From: Bacillota bacterium
Lineage (GTDB): Bacteria; Bacillota; Sulfobacillia; JAIMAT01
NCBI GenBank assembly: GCA_029960955.1
Contig: JASBVS010000005.1
Location: forward strand, 1 to 53,199
Length of the DNA: 53,199 bases
Direction: 5' to 3'
Shown: in pieces, positions 8,337 through 16,771 of the stretch
Position numbering within the stretch: the stretch's first letter is position 1
How the letters are laid out: each line of letters starts with the position of its first letter
Program-made: the position numbers and the translations under genes
Notes under the pieces: generated by a model
Databases searched by the model: none
What the model saw: the letters and a program-made list of their open reading frames with translations, nothing else
Told to the model about the DNA's origin: nothing

Positions 8337-9254
8337 TCAGGCGTACGAGATGCGCGGGTCCAGGAAGGCGTAGACGATGTCGACCACCAGGTTCATCACC
8401 ACGATGGCCGAGGCGCTGAACATGGTCAGCCCCATGATCAGGGCGCCGTCCACGTTGCCGATGGCGTGGTTGAGGAGAAGGCCCAGCCCGGGCCAGCTGA
8501 AGACGTACTCGGTGACCACCAGACCGCCCAGCAGGTAGCCCAGGTCCATGCCCAGGTAGGTGACCACGGGGATGAGGGCGTTGCGGAAGATGTGGCGCCA
8601 GATGACGATCCGCTCGGCCAGGCCCTTGGCGCGCGCGGTGCGGACGTAGTCGAGGCGCATCACCTCCAGCATGCTCGAGCGCAGGATGCGGACGTAGACC
8701 GCGGCCCCCGTCAAGCCCACCGAGAGCGCCGGGAGGACCACCCCGGGCGCCGAGAAGCCGCCCAGCGGAAAGAGGCCGGCGTAGAACCCGAGATAGAGCA
8801 GCAGGAGCGAACCCACCCAGTAGACAGGAAGCGCCACTCCCACCAGGCTGGCCGTCCGCGTCACCTGGTCGATCCAGCTGTTCCGCCGGACGGCCGCCAC
8901 GACCCCGATGGGGATGGCGATCAGAAGCTCGCAGGCCACCGCGGCCACGGCCAGGTAGACGGTGGCCGGCAGCGCCTGCAGGATCATGGAGAGCACCGGC
9001 TGCTGCATGACCCAGTCGTAGCCCAGGTCGCCGTGCAGCACCTGCCCGAAGTAGAGCACCAGGCGGAGAAGGAGCGGCTTGTCGAGGCCGAGCGCCGCCC
9101 GGATGGAGGCCAGCGTCTCCGGCGTGGCATGCGGCCCGGCGATCACCCTCGCCGGGTCCGAGGGGATGGCGTAGGTGACCAGGAAGGTGACGGCGATGAT
9201 CGCCGCGATGGTCACCACCGTCCAGACGAGCCGCCTCAGGATGTACTGGATCAC
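8337..9254 (-). CDS. ABC transporter permease, DppB/OppB type
   Basis: 305 aa inner-membrane permease of the peptide/nickel/opine importer family. It begins MIQYILRRLVWTVVTIAAII, has about six membrane segments, and carries the DppB-type coupling region with the EAA-like loop (VRTARAKGLAERIVIWRHIF) that contacts the ATPase. Length is normal (300-340 aa). It is the last gene of the three-gene importer unit, 70 nt after the binding protein. The N-terminal YAIPSDPARVIAG patch is typical of the family. The ATP-binding subunits (DppD/DppF) are not in the window, so it must use ATPases encoded elsewhere. Substrate is unknown; oligopeptides are most likely. Confidence 0.93.
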   Translation of the reverse strand: MIQYILRRLVWTVVTIAAIIAVTFLVTYAIPSDPARVIAGPHATPETLASIRAALGLDKPLLLRLVLYFGQVLHGDLGYDWVMQQPVLSMILQALPATVYLAVAAVACELLIAIPIGVVAAVRRNSWIDQVTRTASLVGVALPVYWVGSLLLLYLGFYAGLFPLGGFSAPGVVLPALSVGLTGAAVYVRILRSSMLEVMRLDYVRTARAKGLAERIVIWRHIFRNALIPVVTYLGMDLGYLLGGLVVTEYVFSWPGLGLLLNHAIGNVDGALIMGLTMFSASAIVVMNLVVDIVYAFLDPRISYA

Positions 9255-9324
9255 GTGATCTCCCCCGCCGTCAGCTGCCGGGGAGGGATCCGGCCCCCGC
9301 AGGGCCGGATCCCTCCGGCGGCTC

Positions 9325-11034
9325 CTACTTCTGGACCGACATCATGTTGAAGCGCGGCGTCGAGACCGGATGCAGGTAGACGCCCAAGCCGGCCGGATCA
9401 TGCGGGTCGGGCCTCAGCCACGGCTGGATAAGCGCGTCGTACCAGCCGTAGTACAGGAAGACCCACGAGGCCTGGTCGTGGGCGATCTTCTCCGCCTGCT
9501 GGAAGAGCTGCACGCGCTGCTCCTGCTGGCTGGCCGGCAGCGAGTCGGCCTTGGTCACCAGCTGCTCGAAGGTGGGATCCGTCCAGTTGCCCACGTTGGT
9601 CGAGTTGAAGGCGTCCTTCGAAAGCAGGTTGTACAGGAAGTCCTGCGCGTCCGGGTAGTCCTGGAACCAGTCGGTCCAGGCGATCTCCCAGGGCTTGGTC
9701 GGATCGTCCTCGGTCGGCCAGTAGGTGCCCACCTGGCTGATCCCCTGCAAGCTGACGTCGATGCCGATCTGCTGCAGCTGCTGCTGCACCATCTGCGCCG
9801 TCCGGATGTGATCCTGCGTGTTGCTGGGGTAGATCATGGTCACCTTCAGCGGCAGCTTGACGCCGGCCTGCTGGAGCAGCTGCTTCGCCTTCGCCGGATC
9901 GTAGGGATAGGGCTGCAGCGACGGGTCGTAGCCCGGGATCCCCGGCGGCAGCGGCTGGCTCATCACCTGGCCGCGGCCGTTGGTGATGTTCTGGATGATC
10001 TGCTGCTTGTCGATGGCGTAGTTGACCGCCTGGCGGACCAGCGGGTTGTTGAAGGGCGGCTTGGTCGTGTTGAAGGCGAGGTAGTAGATGATGTTGCCGC
10101 CCACCTTGAAGTAGTCGTTCTTCAGCTTCGGATCGCTCAGGACCTGCGCGTACTCGGCGGTCGTCAGGGGACCGCCCACGAAGTCGAGCTCACCCTGGCG
10201 GAACTGGAGGAGCTGGAGGGTGTCGGAGACGTTCTCCTTCAGCACCAGCTTCGCGACCTTGGGCTTGTTGGGCCCCCAGTAGTTCGGGTTGGGAACCAGC
10301 GTCATCTGGAGGCCCTGCTGCCAGGAGTCGAGCTTGAAGGGACCGGAGCCCACGGCGTGCGTCGAGAAGTCCTTGCCGTACTGCTCGGCCACCTTCGGGT
10401 CGACGATGGCCGCCGACATCAGGGCGAGCGTGTTCAGGAAGAAGGCCTGCGGCGTGGAGAGGTCGATCTCCAGCGTCTGCGGGTCGATCACCTTGACGCC
10501 CGCCAGGCCGCCCTTGCCGTCCGGCGACGCCTTCTGGCCCGAGCTGTTCCACTCCTTGTAGCCCTGGATCGCCGAGTAGGCGAAACCATAGGGTGCCCCG
10601 CCGCCGCCGATGGGGCTCTTCGAGGTGACGCGGTCCAGGCTGTACTTGACGGCGTAGGCGTCCAGCGGGTCACCGTTGGAGAACTTGATGCCGGGCTTGA
10701 TGTGGAAGGTGTACTTGAGCCCGTCCGGCGTCACGTCCCACGTGGCGACGTCGGGCACGATCTTCGACCCCTGGGCCGGATCGTAGGTGACCAGGGTGTC
10801 GTAGATCATCTCCATCGGGTACATCGAGGTCATGTCGGTCCACTTGGCCGGATCGAGCGTCTCGATGTTGCTGGTGAAGGCGGTCGTGATCGTCGGCCCG
10901 CCCTGCGGCTGGGTGGTCGTCGTGCCGTTGCCGCCCGTCTTGGCGGCCGGCTGGCCACCGCAGCTGGAGAGGACGAGCGAGAGGGCGACCAGCCCGGTCG
11001 AAAGCGTCGTCGCCCAGCGGAGCTTCGTTCGCAC
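9325..11034 (-). CDS. Solute-binding lipoprotein, family 5 (peptide/nickel type)
   Basis: 569 aa. The open frame extends to a TTG immediately beside the AAGGAGG, which cannot be used. The GTG at 11034 lies 9 nt after that Shine-Dalgarno and is the likely start. It has a lipoprotein signal ending in LSSC (Cys25), then a Gly/Thr-rich linker. The mature part shows family-5 features: TSNIETLDPAKWTD, YTFHIKPGIKFSNGDPLDAY, FNTTKPPFNNPLVRQAVNYA and AKQLLQQAGV. It captures the substrate outside the membrane and delivers it to the two flanking permeases. It lies between them, an unusual order (permease C, binding protein, permease B). Substrate specificity cannot be read; an oligopeptide role is the default. 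Confidence 0.93.
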   Translation of the reverse strand: MRTKLRWATTLSTGLVALSLVLSSCGGQPAAKTGGNGTTTTQPQGGPTITTAFTSNIETLDPAKWTDMTSMYPMEMIYDTLVTYDPAQGSKIVPDVATWDVTPDGLKYTFHIKPGIKFSNGDPLDAYAVKYSLDRVTSKSPIGGGGAPYGFAYSAIQGYKEWNSSGQKASPDGKGGLAGVKVIDPQTLEIDLSTPQAFFLNTLALMSAAIVDPKVAEQYGKDFSTHAVGSGPFKLDSWQQGLQMTLVPNPNYWGPNKPKVAKLVLKENVSDTLQLLQFRQGELDFVGGPLTTAEYAQVLSDPKLKNDYFKVGGNIIYYLAFNTTKPPFNNPLVRQAVNYAIDKQQIIQNITNGRGQVMSQPLPPGIPGYDPSLQPYPYDPAKAKQLLQQAGVKLPLKVTMIYPSNTQDHIRTAQMVQQQLQQIGIDVSLQGISQVGTYWPTEDDPTKPWEIAWTDWFQDYPDAQDFLYNLLSKDAFNSTNVGNWTDPTFEQLVTKADSLPASQQEQRVQLFQQAEKIAHDQASWVFLYYGWYDALIQPWLRPDPHDPAGLGVYLHPVSTPRFNMMSVQK

Positions 11035-11052
11035 CAGGCCCAACCTCCTTCG

Positions 11053-11163
11053 TCAGGAATGGATACGGCTTGCAGGCCGAGTCCCGTCCGGCTGCGGCCG
11101 TCTGCGGATCGCCTGCGATCCGGTCTGCGTTCGCGCAGGGTGAGCCGCCCCCGTACTGCTCAC
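11053..11163 (-). CDS. Possible 36-aa leader ORF before the binding-protein gene
   Basis: A GTG five to six nucleotides after a very strong Shine-Dalgarno (AAAGGAGGTGGAG) opens a 36-codon frame, rich in Arg, Pro and Thr, which stops two nucleotides before the AAGGAGG of the binding-protein gene. Such an arrangement could couple translation of the leader to that of the binding protein. An 8-bp inverted repeat (11137-11144 with 11159-11166) covers its first codons. The peptide resembles nothing I know, so the ORF may matter only as a translated leader, or may be the relic of an earlier start region. Confidence 0.35.
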   Translation of the reverse strand: MSSTGAAHPARTQTGSQAIRRRPQPDGTRPASRIHS

Positions 11164-11166
11164 CCT
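11137..11166 (-). promoter_or_regulatory. Inverted repeat over the leader-ORF start
   Basis: AGGGTGAG and CTCACCCT are perfect 8-bp arms around a 14-nt loop. In the minus-strand RNA this hairpin includes the leader GTG, and lies between permease C and the binding protein. It could protect the upstream mRNA end, or set the high binding-protein to permease ratio that importers need. No U tract follows. Confidence 0.4.
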
Positions 11167-11236
11167 CCACCTCCTTTCAAGGACCGCCACGCGAACCTGG
11201 GGACGGCAGGCCGCCCGGCAGGCGCCTCAAGCGGGG

Positions 11237-12160
11237 TCACTCCTCGGCGCGCGGGTTGAACGCGTCGCTCAACCCGTCGCCCAGCAGGTTGAAGCCCAGA
11301 CTGGCCAGGGCCAGCGCCAGCCCGGGCCAGATGATCAGCCAGGGCGCCGTCTGGTAGAAGTTGAGGCCCAGGGTGATCATCTTCCCCCAGCTGACGGTCG
11401 GGTCGGGCACCCCGATGCTGAGGAAGGAGAGCGCCGACTCCGTCAGGATGTTCTGGGCCACCTGCAGCGTGCCGTAGACGATCACCGTGCCCAGGACGTT
11501 GGGCAGCAGGTGGCGCCAGAGGATGCGCGCCGTTCCCGCGCCGAGGGCGCGCGCCGCCTCGACGTACTCCTGGTTCTTGGCCGCCAGCACCTGCCCCCTC
11601 GTGATCCGCGCCGTCGGCGCCCAGCCCAGGACGCCGATCACCGTGTAGACGGTGGCGACGGTCGGGTTGGAGATGACCGAACGGAGGAGGATGACGAAGA
11701 GGAGGAAGGGGAAGGCGAGCACGATGTCGGTGATCCGCATCAGCACGTTGTCGACCAGCCCGCCGGCGTACCCCGCGACCAGGCCGATGAGGAGGCCGAT
11801 GGCGACCGCGATGAGCGTCGCCATGAAGCCGACCTCCATGGAGACCCGTGCGCCCCAGATCAGCTGGCTGAGCACGTCCCGGCCGCTCGGATCGGTGCCG
11901 AGGAAGAAGTGGCCCCACCGCCACGTCGGCGGCAGCGGCAGGCCCTGGGGGGTCGTGCCGTCCGGATAGGTCGCGTAGGGGTCGAGGGGCGCGATATGCG
12001 GCGCGAGGATCGCCACCGCGCACAGCACGACGACCAGGACCAGTCCGAAAACGGCCGGACCGTTGCGGAAGAAGCGCCGAACAAACTGCCGCCAGGGCGA
12101 GAGGCTGGGAGATAGCTCCGTCGCAGGTTGCGCCTCAGGTACGTTCAGTAGAGCGGACAC
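11237..12160 (-). CDS. ABC transporter permease, DppC/OppC type
   Basis: 307 aa with a GTG start preceded by GGGAGGGAAGAC. The N-terminal cytoplasmic tail and first membrane segment (AVFGLVLVVVLCAVAILAP) are followed by HFFLGTDPSGRDVLSQLIWG, the OppC N-terminal signature. The ATPase-coupling loop reads EYVEAARALGAGTARILWRH, and the C-terminus LALASLGFNLLGDGLSDAFN is diagnostic of DppC/OppC. It is the first gene of the importer unit and forms the heteromeric channel with the DppB-type protein. The 340-nt gap upstream should hold the operon promoter. Substrate is unknown. Confidence 0.94.
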   Translation of the reverse strand: MSALLNVPEAQPATELSPSLSPWRQFVRRFFRNGPAVFGLVLVVVLCAVAILAPHIAPLDPYATYPDGTTPQGLPLPPTWRWGHFFLGTDPSGRDVLSQLIWGARVSMEVGFMATLIAVAIGLLIGLVAGYAGGLVDNVLMRITDIVLAFPFLLFVILLRSVISNPTVATVYTVIGVLGWAPTARITRGQVLAAKNQEYVEAARALGAGTARILWRHLLPNVLGTVIVYGTLQVAQNILTESALSFLSIGVPDPTVSWGKMITLGLNFYQTAPWLIIWPGLALALASLGFNLLGDGLSDAFNPRAEE

Positions 12161-12500
12161 GTCTTCCCTCCCGTTACGACCGCGTTCGCACGCTCCGGGT
12201 CGCAGCCTGCCTTTCCCCCAAGGTCGGGCCGTCCCGGCCGGGCCGGCTTCTCCGTCCGTACCACAGACGAGAAAAAGTACGCCCGTCTCGCCGCGATCCC
12301 TGCTCCACGCGCCCTTCGGCGCCCATTTCCAGCGCTGTTCGCCGCCCGCTTCTCGACGAATTCCGCAACAGCCGGGAAGGCGTAGGCCGCGGCCCGCCGG
12401 AGCCGTTCGACCCGGCCGGCCGGCAAAGCGGATAGCAAAAGCCGGACCCGATCGACCTTGACCGGATCCGGCCGGTTCGCTCTCCGCGGCTGCCGCAGGC
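12161..12500. other. Gap upstream of the importer operon
   Basis: No gene is supported here. The stretch separates mrp from the importer operon on the same strand and should contain a terminator for the first and a promoter for the second. An AT-richer patch around 12263-12282 is the best promoter region, but I cannot define -35/-10 boxes. No clear terminator hairpin with a U tract is seen. Confidence 0.4.
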
Positions 12501-13616
12501 TCAGAAGCCGATCCGCGGGCCCACGATCTGGCGGCGTGCCGGCCTGGCGTCTCCGGTCCGCGCCACCACCGTCTCCGCCAGCTCGTCGAAGGCCTTGCCC
12601 AGGGGCGAGTCGCCCTCCCGGGCGGCCACCGGGCGGCCCTGATCGCCGCCCTCGCGGATGTCGGCCGCCAGCGGGATGCGCGCCACCACCGGCACGCCGA
12701 GCGCCGCGGCCAGGGCGTCGGCGCCTCCCGCGCCGAAGACGTCGATCTGCTCGCCGCAGTGCGGGCAGACGAGGAAGGCCATGTTCTCGACGACGCCCAG
12801 CATCTCCTGGTTCATCTTCATGGCCATGAAGGCCGCCCGGGAGGCGACGTGGACGGAGGCTTCCTGGGGCGTCGTCACCAGCAGGATCTTCGAGTGGGGC
12901 AGACGCTGGGCGAGGCTCATGGGCACGTCGCCGGTGCCCGGCGGCAGGTCGACCACCAGGTAGTCCAGCTCCGCCCAGAGGACGTCGTTGAGGAACTGCT
13001 CCAGGGCGCCGGCCAGCATGGGACCGCGCCAGATGACCGCCGCGTCCTCCTCGACAAAGAAGCCCATGGACATGACCTGCAGGCCGTAGGCCTCCACCGG
13101 GGCGATGGCGTTGCCGATGGCCACCGGCCGCGTGGTGACGCCGAGCATGCGCGGGATGGAGAAGCCGTAGATGTCGGCGTCCAGCAGGCCCACCCGCTTG
13201 CCCCTCTTCCTCAGGGCGATCGCCAGGTTGGCCGTCACGGTCGACTTGCCGACGCCGCCCTTGCCGCTGGCCACCCCGATGACGACGGTGCGGGAGCCCG
13301 GGCGCGTCACGGTCGAGGTGCGGCCCGGCTCCTGGCCGCGCAGCCGCTGCGAGAGCCGCTGCCGCTCCTCCTCCTCCATCACCGAGAGGTGCACCTCCAC
13401 CTGCTCGACGCCAGGAAGCGCGCCGACTCGCTGGCGCACTTCCTGTTCGATGCGGTTCTGCAGCGGGCAGCCGGCCACGGTCAGCGCCACGTCCACCGCC
13501 ACGCGACCGCCGTCGACGCGCACCTCGCGGACCATATCGAGATCGGTGATGCTGCGACCCAGTTCCGGGTCGACCACGTCACCGAGGGCGTTCAGGATCT
13601 CCTCCTTGGTCGCCAC
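12501..13616 (-). CDS. mrp: Mrp/ApbC-type Fe-S carrier P-loop ATPase
   Basis: 371 aa. An upstream in-frame GTG/ATG set exists, but GGAGG seven nucleotides before the GTG at 13616 decides the start (VATKEEILNAL). The first 90 residues are a MIP18 (DUF59) domain with VVDPELGRSITDLDMV and the TVAGCP cysteine. Then comes the ATPase with deviant Walker A GVASGKGGVGKSTVTANLA and the VDLPPGTGD motif. A CPHC pair near residue 275 is the usual Fe-S bridging site in the dimer. The family binds and transfers 4Fe-4S clusters to apo-proteins in the cytosol. It follows the aminotransferase by 42 nt. The role in this cell (for example maturation of Fe-S enzymes) is inference. Confidence 0.94.
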   Translation of the reverse strand: MATKEEILNALGDVVDPELGRSITDLDMVREVRVDGGRVAVDVALTVAGCPLQNRIEQEVRQRVGALPGVEQVEVHLSVMEEEERQRLSQRLRGQEPGRTSTVTRPGSRTVVIGVASGKGGVGKSTVTANLAIALRKRGKRVGLLDADIYGFSIPRMLGVTTRPVAIGNAIAPVEAYGLQVMSMGFFVEEDAAVIWRGPMLAGALEQFLNDVLWAELDYLVVDLPPGTGDVPMSLAQRLPHSKILLVTTPQEASVHVASRAAFMAMKMNQEMLGVVENMAFLVCPHCGEQIDVFGAGGADALAAALGVPVVARIPLAADIREGGDQGRPVAAREGDSPLGKAFDELAETVVARTGDARPARRQIVGPRIGF

Positions 13617-13658
13617 CTCGACACCTCCACCTCGGACTCGCCCGCGCGGGTCCACTCC

Positions 13659-14852
13659 TCATGATACACGCAGAACGGAGGCCAGCCGGCGGAAGCCCTC
13701 TTCCATGCGTTCCAGCGAGGTGGCATAGCTGAGCCGGAGGTATTCGGGCAGGCCGAAGCCGGAGCCGGGCACCACCGCCACGTGGGCCTCCTCGAGAAGC
13801 AGCTCGGCCAGGTCGTCGGCGTCGTACACCCGCCGCCCCCCCACTTCGCTCCCGACCAGGCCCCGGATGGACGGGAAGACGTAGAATGCGCCGCGGGGCT
13901 CTTCGGCAAGCTCGAAGCCGGGCGTCTGGCGGACCAGCTCCACCATCCGCCGCCGGCGCCGGTCGAACTCCGCCACCATCTCGTCCACCGACGCCCGCGC
14001 CTGGCGCAGGGCGACCACCGCCGCCCACTGCGAGACGGTCGAGGGCGCCGAGGTGAGGTGCGACTGGATGGCCGTCATCGCCTCCACCAGCGCGGGGTCC
14101 TCGCTGACCGCCCAGCCGATCCGCCAGCCGGTCATGGCGTACGCCTTGGAGACCCCGTCGACGAGGATCGTCTTGGCCCGCACCTCGTCCCCCAGCTGGG
14201 CGACGCTCACGTGTTCGGCGCCGAAGACGAGATGGCGGTAGATCTCGTCGGAGATGATCCAGAGGTCGTGGCGCAGGGCCAGCTCGGCCACCGCCTCCAG
14301 CTCGGAGCGCTCCAGGACGGTGCCGGTCGGGTTGGACGGCGTGTTGAGGAGGATGACGCGGGTGCGCGGGCCGATCGCCGCCTCCAGCGCTTCGAGGTCG
14401 AGGTGGAAGCCGCGCGCGACGTCGGTCGGCACGATGACCGGCGTGGCGCCGGCTAGGCGGATCTGCTCGGGGTAGGAGACCCAGTAGGGGGCGGGCAGGA
14501 TCACCTCGTCGCCGGGGCCCACGAGGGCGAAGAGCGCGTTGAAGATGCTCTGCTTGGCGCCGTTGGAGACGACGATCCGGTCGGGCGGGTAGGCCAGGTG
14601 GAGCTCTTCGGCCAGGTTCTCCGCCACCGCCTCGCGCAGTTCGGGCAGCCCCTGCACCGCGGTGTACTTGGTGCGCCCGCGCCGCATCGCGTCCAGCGCG
14701 GCTTCCTTGACGATCTCGGGGGTGTCGAAGTCGGGTTCGCCGACGCTGAAGCTGACCACGTCCACACCCTGGCGGACCAGCGCCTTGGCGCGTGCGTCCA
14801 CGGCCATGGTGGGCGAGGCGGTCAGCCCTTCCGTCCGCTCCGCCAGACGCAC
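13659..14852 (-). CDS. Aspartate-type pyridoxal-phosphate aminotransferase (class I)
   Basis: 397 aa. The GTG at 14852 has AGGAG eight nucleotides upstream; an in-frame start 42 nt further up has none. The fold-type I features are all visible: SVGEPDFDTPEIVKEAA, YPPDRIVVSNGAKQSIFNAL, NTPSNPTGTVLE, DEIYRHLVFG and the PLP lysine in VSKAYAMTGWRIGW. It resembles the AspC/AspB proteins of Bacilli and Thermus, which convert aspartate and 2-oxoglutarate to oxaloacetate and glutamate and may also accept aromatic or prephenate substrates. It lies between pyk and mrp in the same direction, so pyruvate/oxaloacetate metabolism is a reasonable context. Exact substrate range is not readable. Confidence 0.92.
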   Translation of the reverse strand: MRLAERTEGLTASPTMAVDARAKALVRQGVDVVSFSVGEPDFDTPEIVKEAALDAMRRGRTKYTAVQGLPELREAVAENLAEELHLAYPPDRIVVSNGAKQSIFNALFALVGPGDEVILPAPYWVSYPEQIRLAGATPVIVPTDVARGFHLDLEALEAAIGPRTRVILLNTPSNPTGTVLERSELEAVAELALRHDLWIISDEIYRHLVFGAEHVSVAQLGDEVRAKTILVDGVSKAYAMTGWRIGWAVSEDPALVEAMTAIQSHLTSAPSTVSQWAAVVALRQARASVDEMVAEFDRRRRRMVELVRQTPGFELAEEPRGAFYVFPSIRGLVGSEVGGRRVYDADDLAELLLEEAHVAVVPGSGFGLPEYLRLSYATSLERMEEGFRRLASVLRVS

Positions 14853-14945
14853 AGCGATCGCTCCTTCCGGAAGTGGGTTGGGAAGCCGCGGCAAGATCTC
14901 CAGGGAGCCGGCCGGCCGACCGGAAAGTCCTGCCGGAAAGCTTGC

Positions 14946-16718
14946 TCAGATTCTATGGACCCGCCCGCGGTAGAGCAACCCGTGGACCGGGTCGACGGTC
15001 ACCGTCTCGCCCGGTCGGGGCGGGCTCTCCCCCGCTTCCGGCTGGTAGCCCACGATGCTCGGCAGCCCGAGGTTCAGGGAGATGATGGCGCTGGGCGAGC
15101 TGAGCCCGCCCTCGCGGACCACGAGCGCGGACGCCCTGCGCGCGTAGGCCACCATCTCCGGGTCGATGCGCGGCGTGACCAGCACGTCGCCGTCGCGGAA
15201 GCGCGTCGCCGCCTCGGCCGCGCTCTCGACGACGCAGGCCGGACCGCTGGCGGGCGCGTGGCCGATCCCCTGGCCGCGTCCGAGCAGGACGGCCACCGTG
15301 TGGACCTTCAGCGTGTTGGTCGTTCCGGAGACGCCCACGGGGAAGCCGGCGGTGATCACGACGACGTCGCCGTTGGCGATCAGGCCCGCCTCCAGGGCGG
15401 CCGCCACCGCGCGATCGACCACCTCGTCGCTGGAAGGCTGCGGCGGCAGGACCAGCGGCTCCACGCCCCAGACCAGGGCGAGGCGGCGGGCGGTCCCCGG
15501 GTCGGGGGTCACCGCCAGAATGGGCGCCGCCGGCCGGTGGGCGGCCACCACGCGGGCCGTCCGGCCCGACTGCGTGGGCGTGATGATCGCGGCCGCGCCC
15601 AGCGCCGCCGCGGTGGTCACCGAGGCGAGGCTGATGGCGTCGGTGACGGTGGCGGGCGAGGAGGGCCGTTGCGCCGCTTCCTGGCGCCGGGTGACCAGCT
15701 CGGCGTCGGCCCGCTCCGCGATGCGTGCCATCATCCGCACCGCCTCGACGGGGTGCGCGCCGGTGGCGCTCTCCGCGCTGAGCATGACGGCATCGGTGCC
15801 GTCCATGACGGCGTTGGCCACGTCGGCCGCCTCGGCGCGGGTGGGCGAGGCGTGGACGACCATGGATTCCAGCATCTGGGTGGCCGTGATCACCGCCTTC
15901 CCGGCCCGGTTGGCCAGCGCGATGATCCGCTTCTGGATGAAGGGCACGTCCTCGGTCGGCATCTCCAGGCCCAGGTCGCCGCGCGCCACCATGATCCCGT
16001 CGGAGACCTCGAGGATCTCCTCGAAGTGGTCGACGGCGTGGCGCGTCTCGATCTTCGTGACGATCTCGGGCAGCCGCGCGCCCGGGCGGGCGTTCTCCTC
16101 GAGGAAGCGGCGGACGGTCAGCACGTCCTCGGCCGTCTGGACGAAGCTGGCGGCGACGAACTCGATCCCCAGCTCCAGGCCCAGGCGCAGGTCGGCCTCG
16201 TCCTCGGGGAGGAGCGGCGGCAGGGAAAGGCGGGTGCCGGGCGCCAGGCACTTCTTGCCGCCGAGCAGGCGGCCGCCGACCAGCACCTCGCAGTCGATGG
16301 CGCCGTCGGGACGGATCTCGCGCACCCGCAGGACCAGGTTGCCGTCGTCGAGGAGGAGCGTCGCCCCGGGCGCCAGGTCGCGGGCCAGGCCGGGATAGCT
16401 GATGCTCACCCGTTCGCGGCCGCCTTCCACGGGCTCGGGCACCAGGAGGAAGCGCTCCCCCGGCGCCAGCTCGACGCCCCCTTCGGGGAAGCGGCCCACC
16501 CGCACCTCCGGACCCCGCGTGTCGAACATGAGCCCCACGTGGCGGCCCGCCTGCTCCGCCGCGCGGCGGACCCGCTCGCTCCGCCTGCGCAGCTCCTCGC
16601 CGCCGCCGTGCGAGAGATTGAAGCGGGCGACGTCCATGCCGGCCTCCACCAGCGCCCGCAGCCGCTCCTCGCTCTCGCTGGCGGGGCCGATGGTGGCCAC
16701 CACCTTGGTCCTGCGCAC
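14946..16718 (-). CDS. pyk: Pyruvate kinase with C-terminal PEP-utiliser domain
   Basis: 590 aa, GTG start with AAGGAGG upstream. Catalyses PEP + ADP to pyruvate + ATP. The barrel begins RRTKVVATIGPASESEERL and carries MVARGDLGLEMPTEDVPFIQ, KPVITATQMLESM-type residues (seen as KAVITATQMLESMV) and TDAVMLSAESATGAHPVEAV. The last 100 residues (GDVLVTPRIDPEMVAYARRA, then SPSAIISLNLGLPSIVG) are the swivelling PEP-utilisers domain found in pyruvate kinases of Bacillus and Geobacillus. In this copy the usual cysteine/threonine-rich phosphohistidine loop is reduced (REGGLSSPSAI). It forms with pfkA a glycolytic pair, as in many Bacillota. Confidence 0.97.
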   Translation of the reverse strand: MRRTKVVATIGPASESEERLRALVEAGMDVARFNLSHGGGEELRRRSERVRRAAEQAGRHVGLMFDTRGPEVRVGRFPEGGVELAPGERFLLVPEPVEGGRERVSISYPGLARDLAPGATLLLDDGNLVLRVREIRPDGAIDCEVLVGGRLLGGKKCLAPGTRLSLPPLLPEDEADLRLGLELGIEFVAASFVQTAEDVLTVRRFLEENARPGARLPEIVTKIETRHAVDHFEEILEVSDGIMVARGDLGLEMPTEDVPFIQKRIIALANRAGKAVITATQMLESMVVHASPTRAEAADVANAVMDGTDAVMLSAESATGAHPVEAVRMMARIAERADAELVTRRQEAAQRPSSPATVTDAISLASVTTAAALGAAAIITPTQSGRTARVVAAHRPAAPILAVTPDPGTARRLALVWGVEPLVLPPQPSSDEVVDRAVAAALEAGLIANGDVVVITAGFPVGVSGTTNTLKVHTVAVLLGRGQGIGHAPASGPACVVESAAEAATRFRDGDVLVTPRIDPEMVAYARRASALVVREGGLSSPSAIISLNLGLPSIVGYQPEAGESPPRPGETVTVDPVHGLLYRGRVHRI

Positions 16719-16771
16719 ACCGCTCCCCTCCTTGCCTGCCGCGCACCGGGCCGTCGCGGGCGGGCTCCCGC

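Noticed and set aside
12439-12490. GC palindromes (CCGGATCCGG) after mrp as a terminator
   Set aside because: Arms are short and no U tract follows, so I could not support a terminator.
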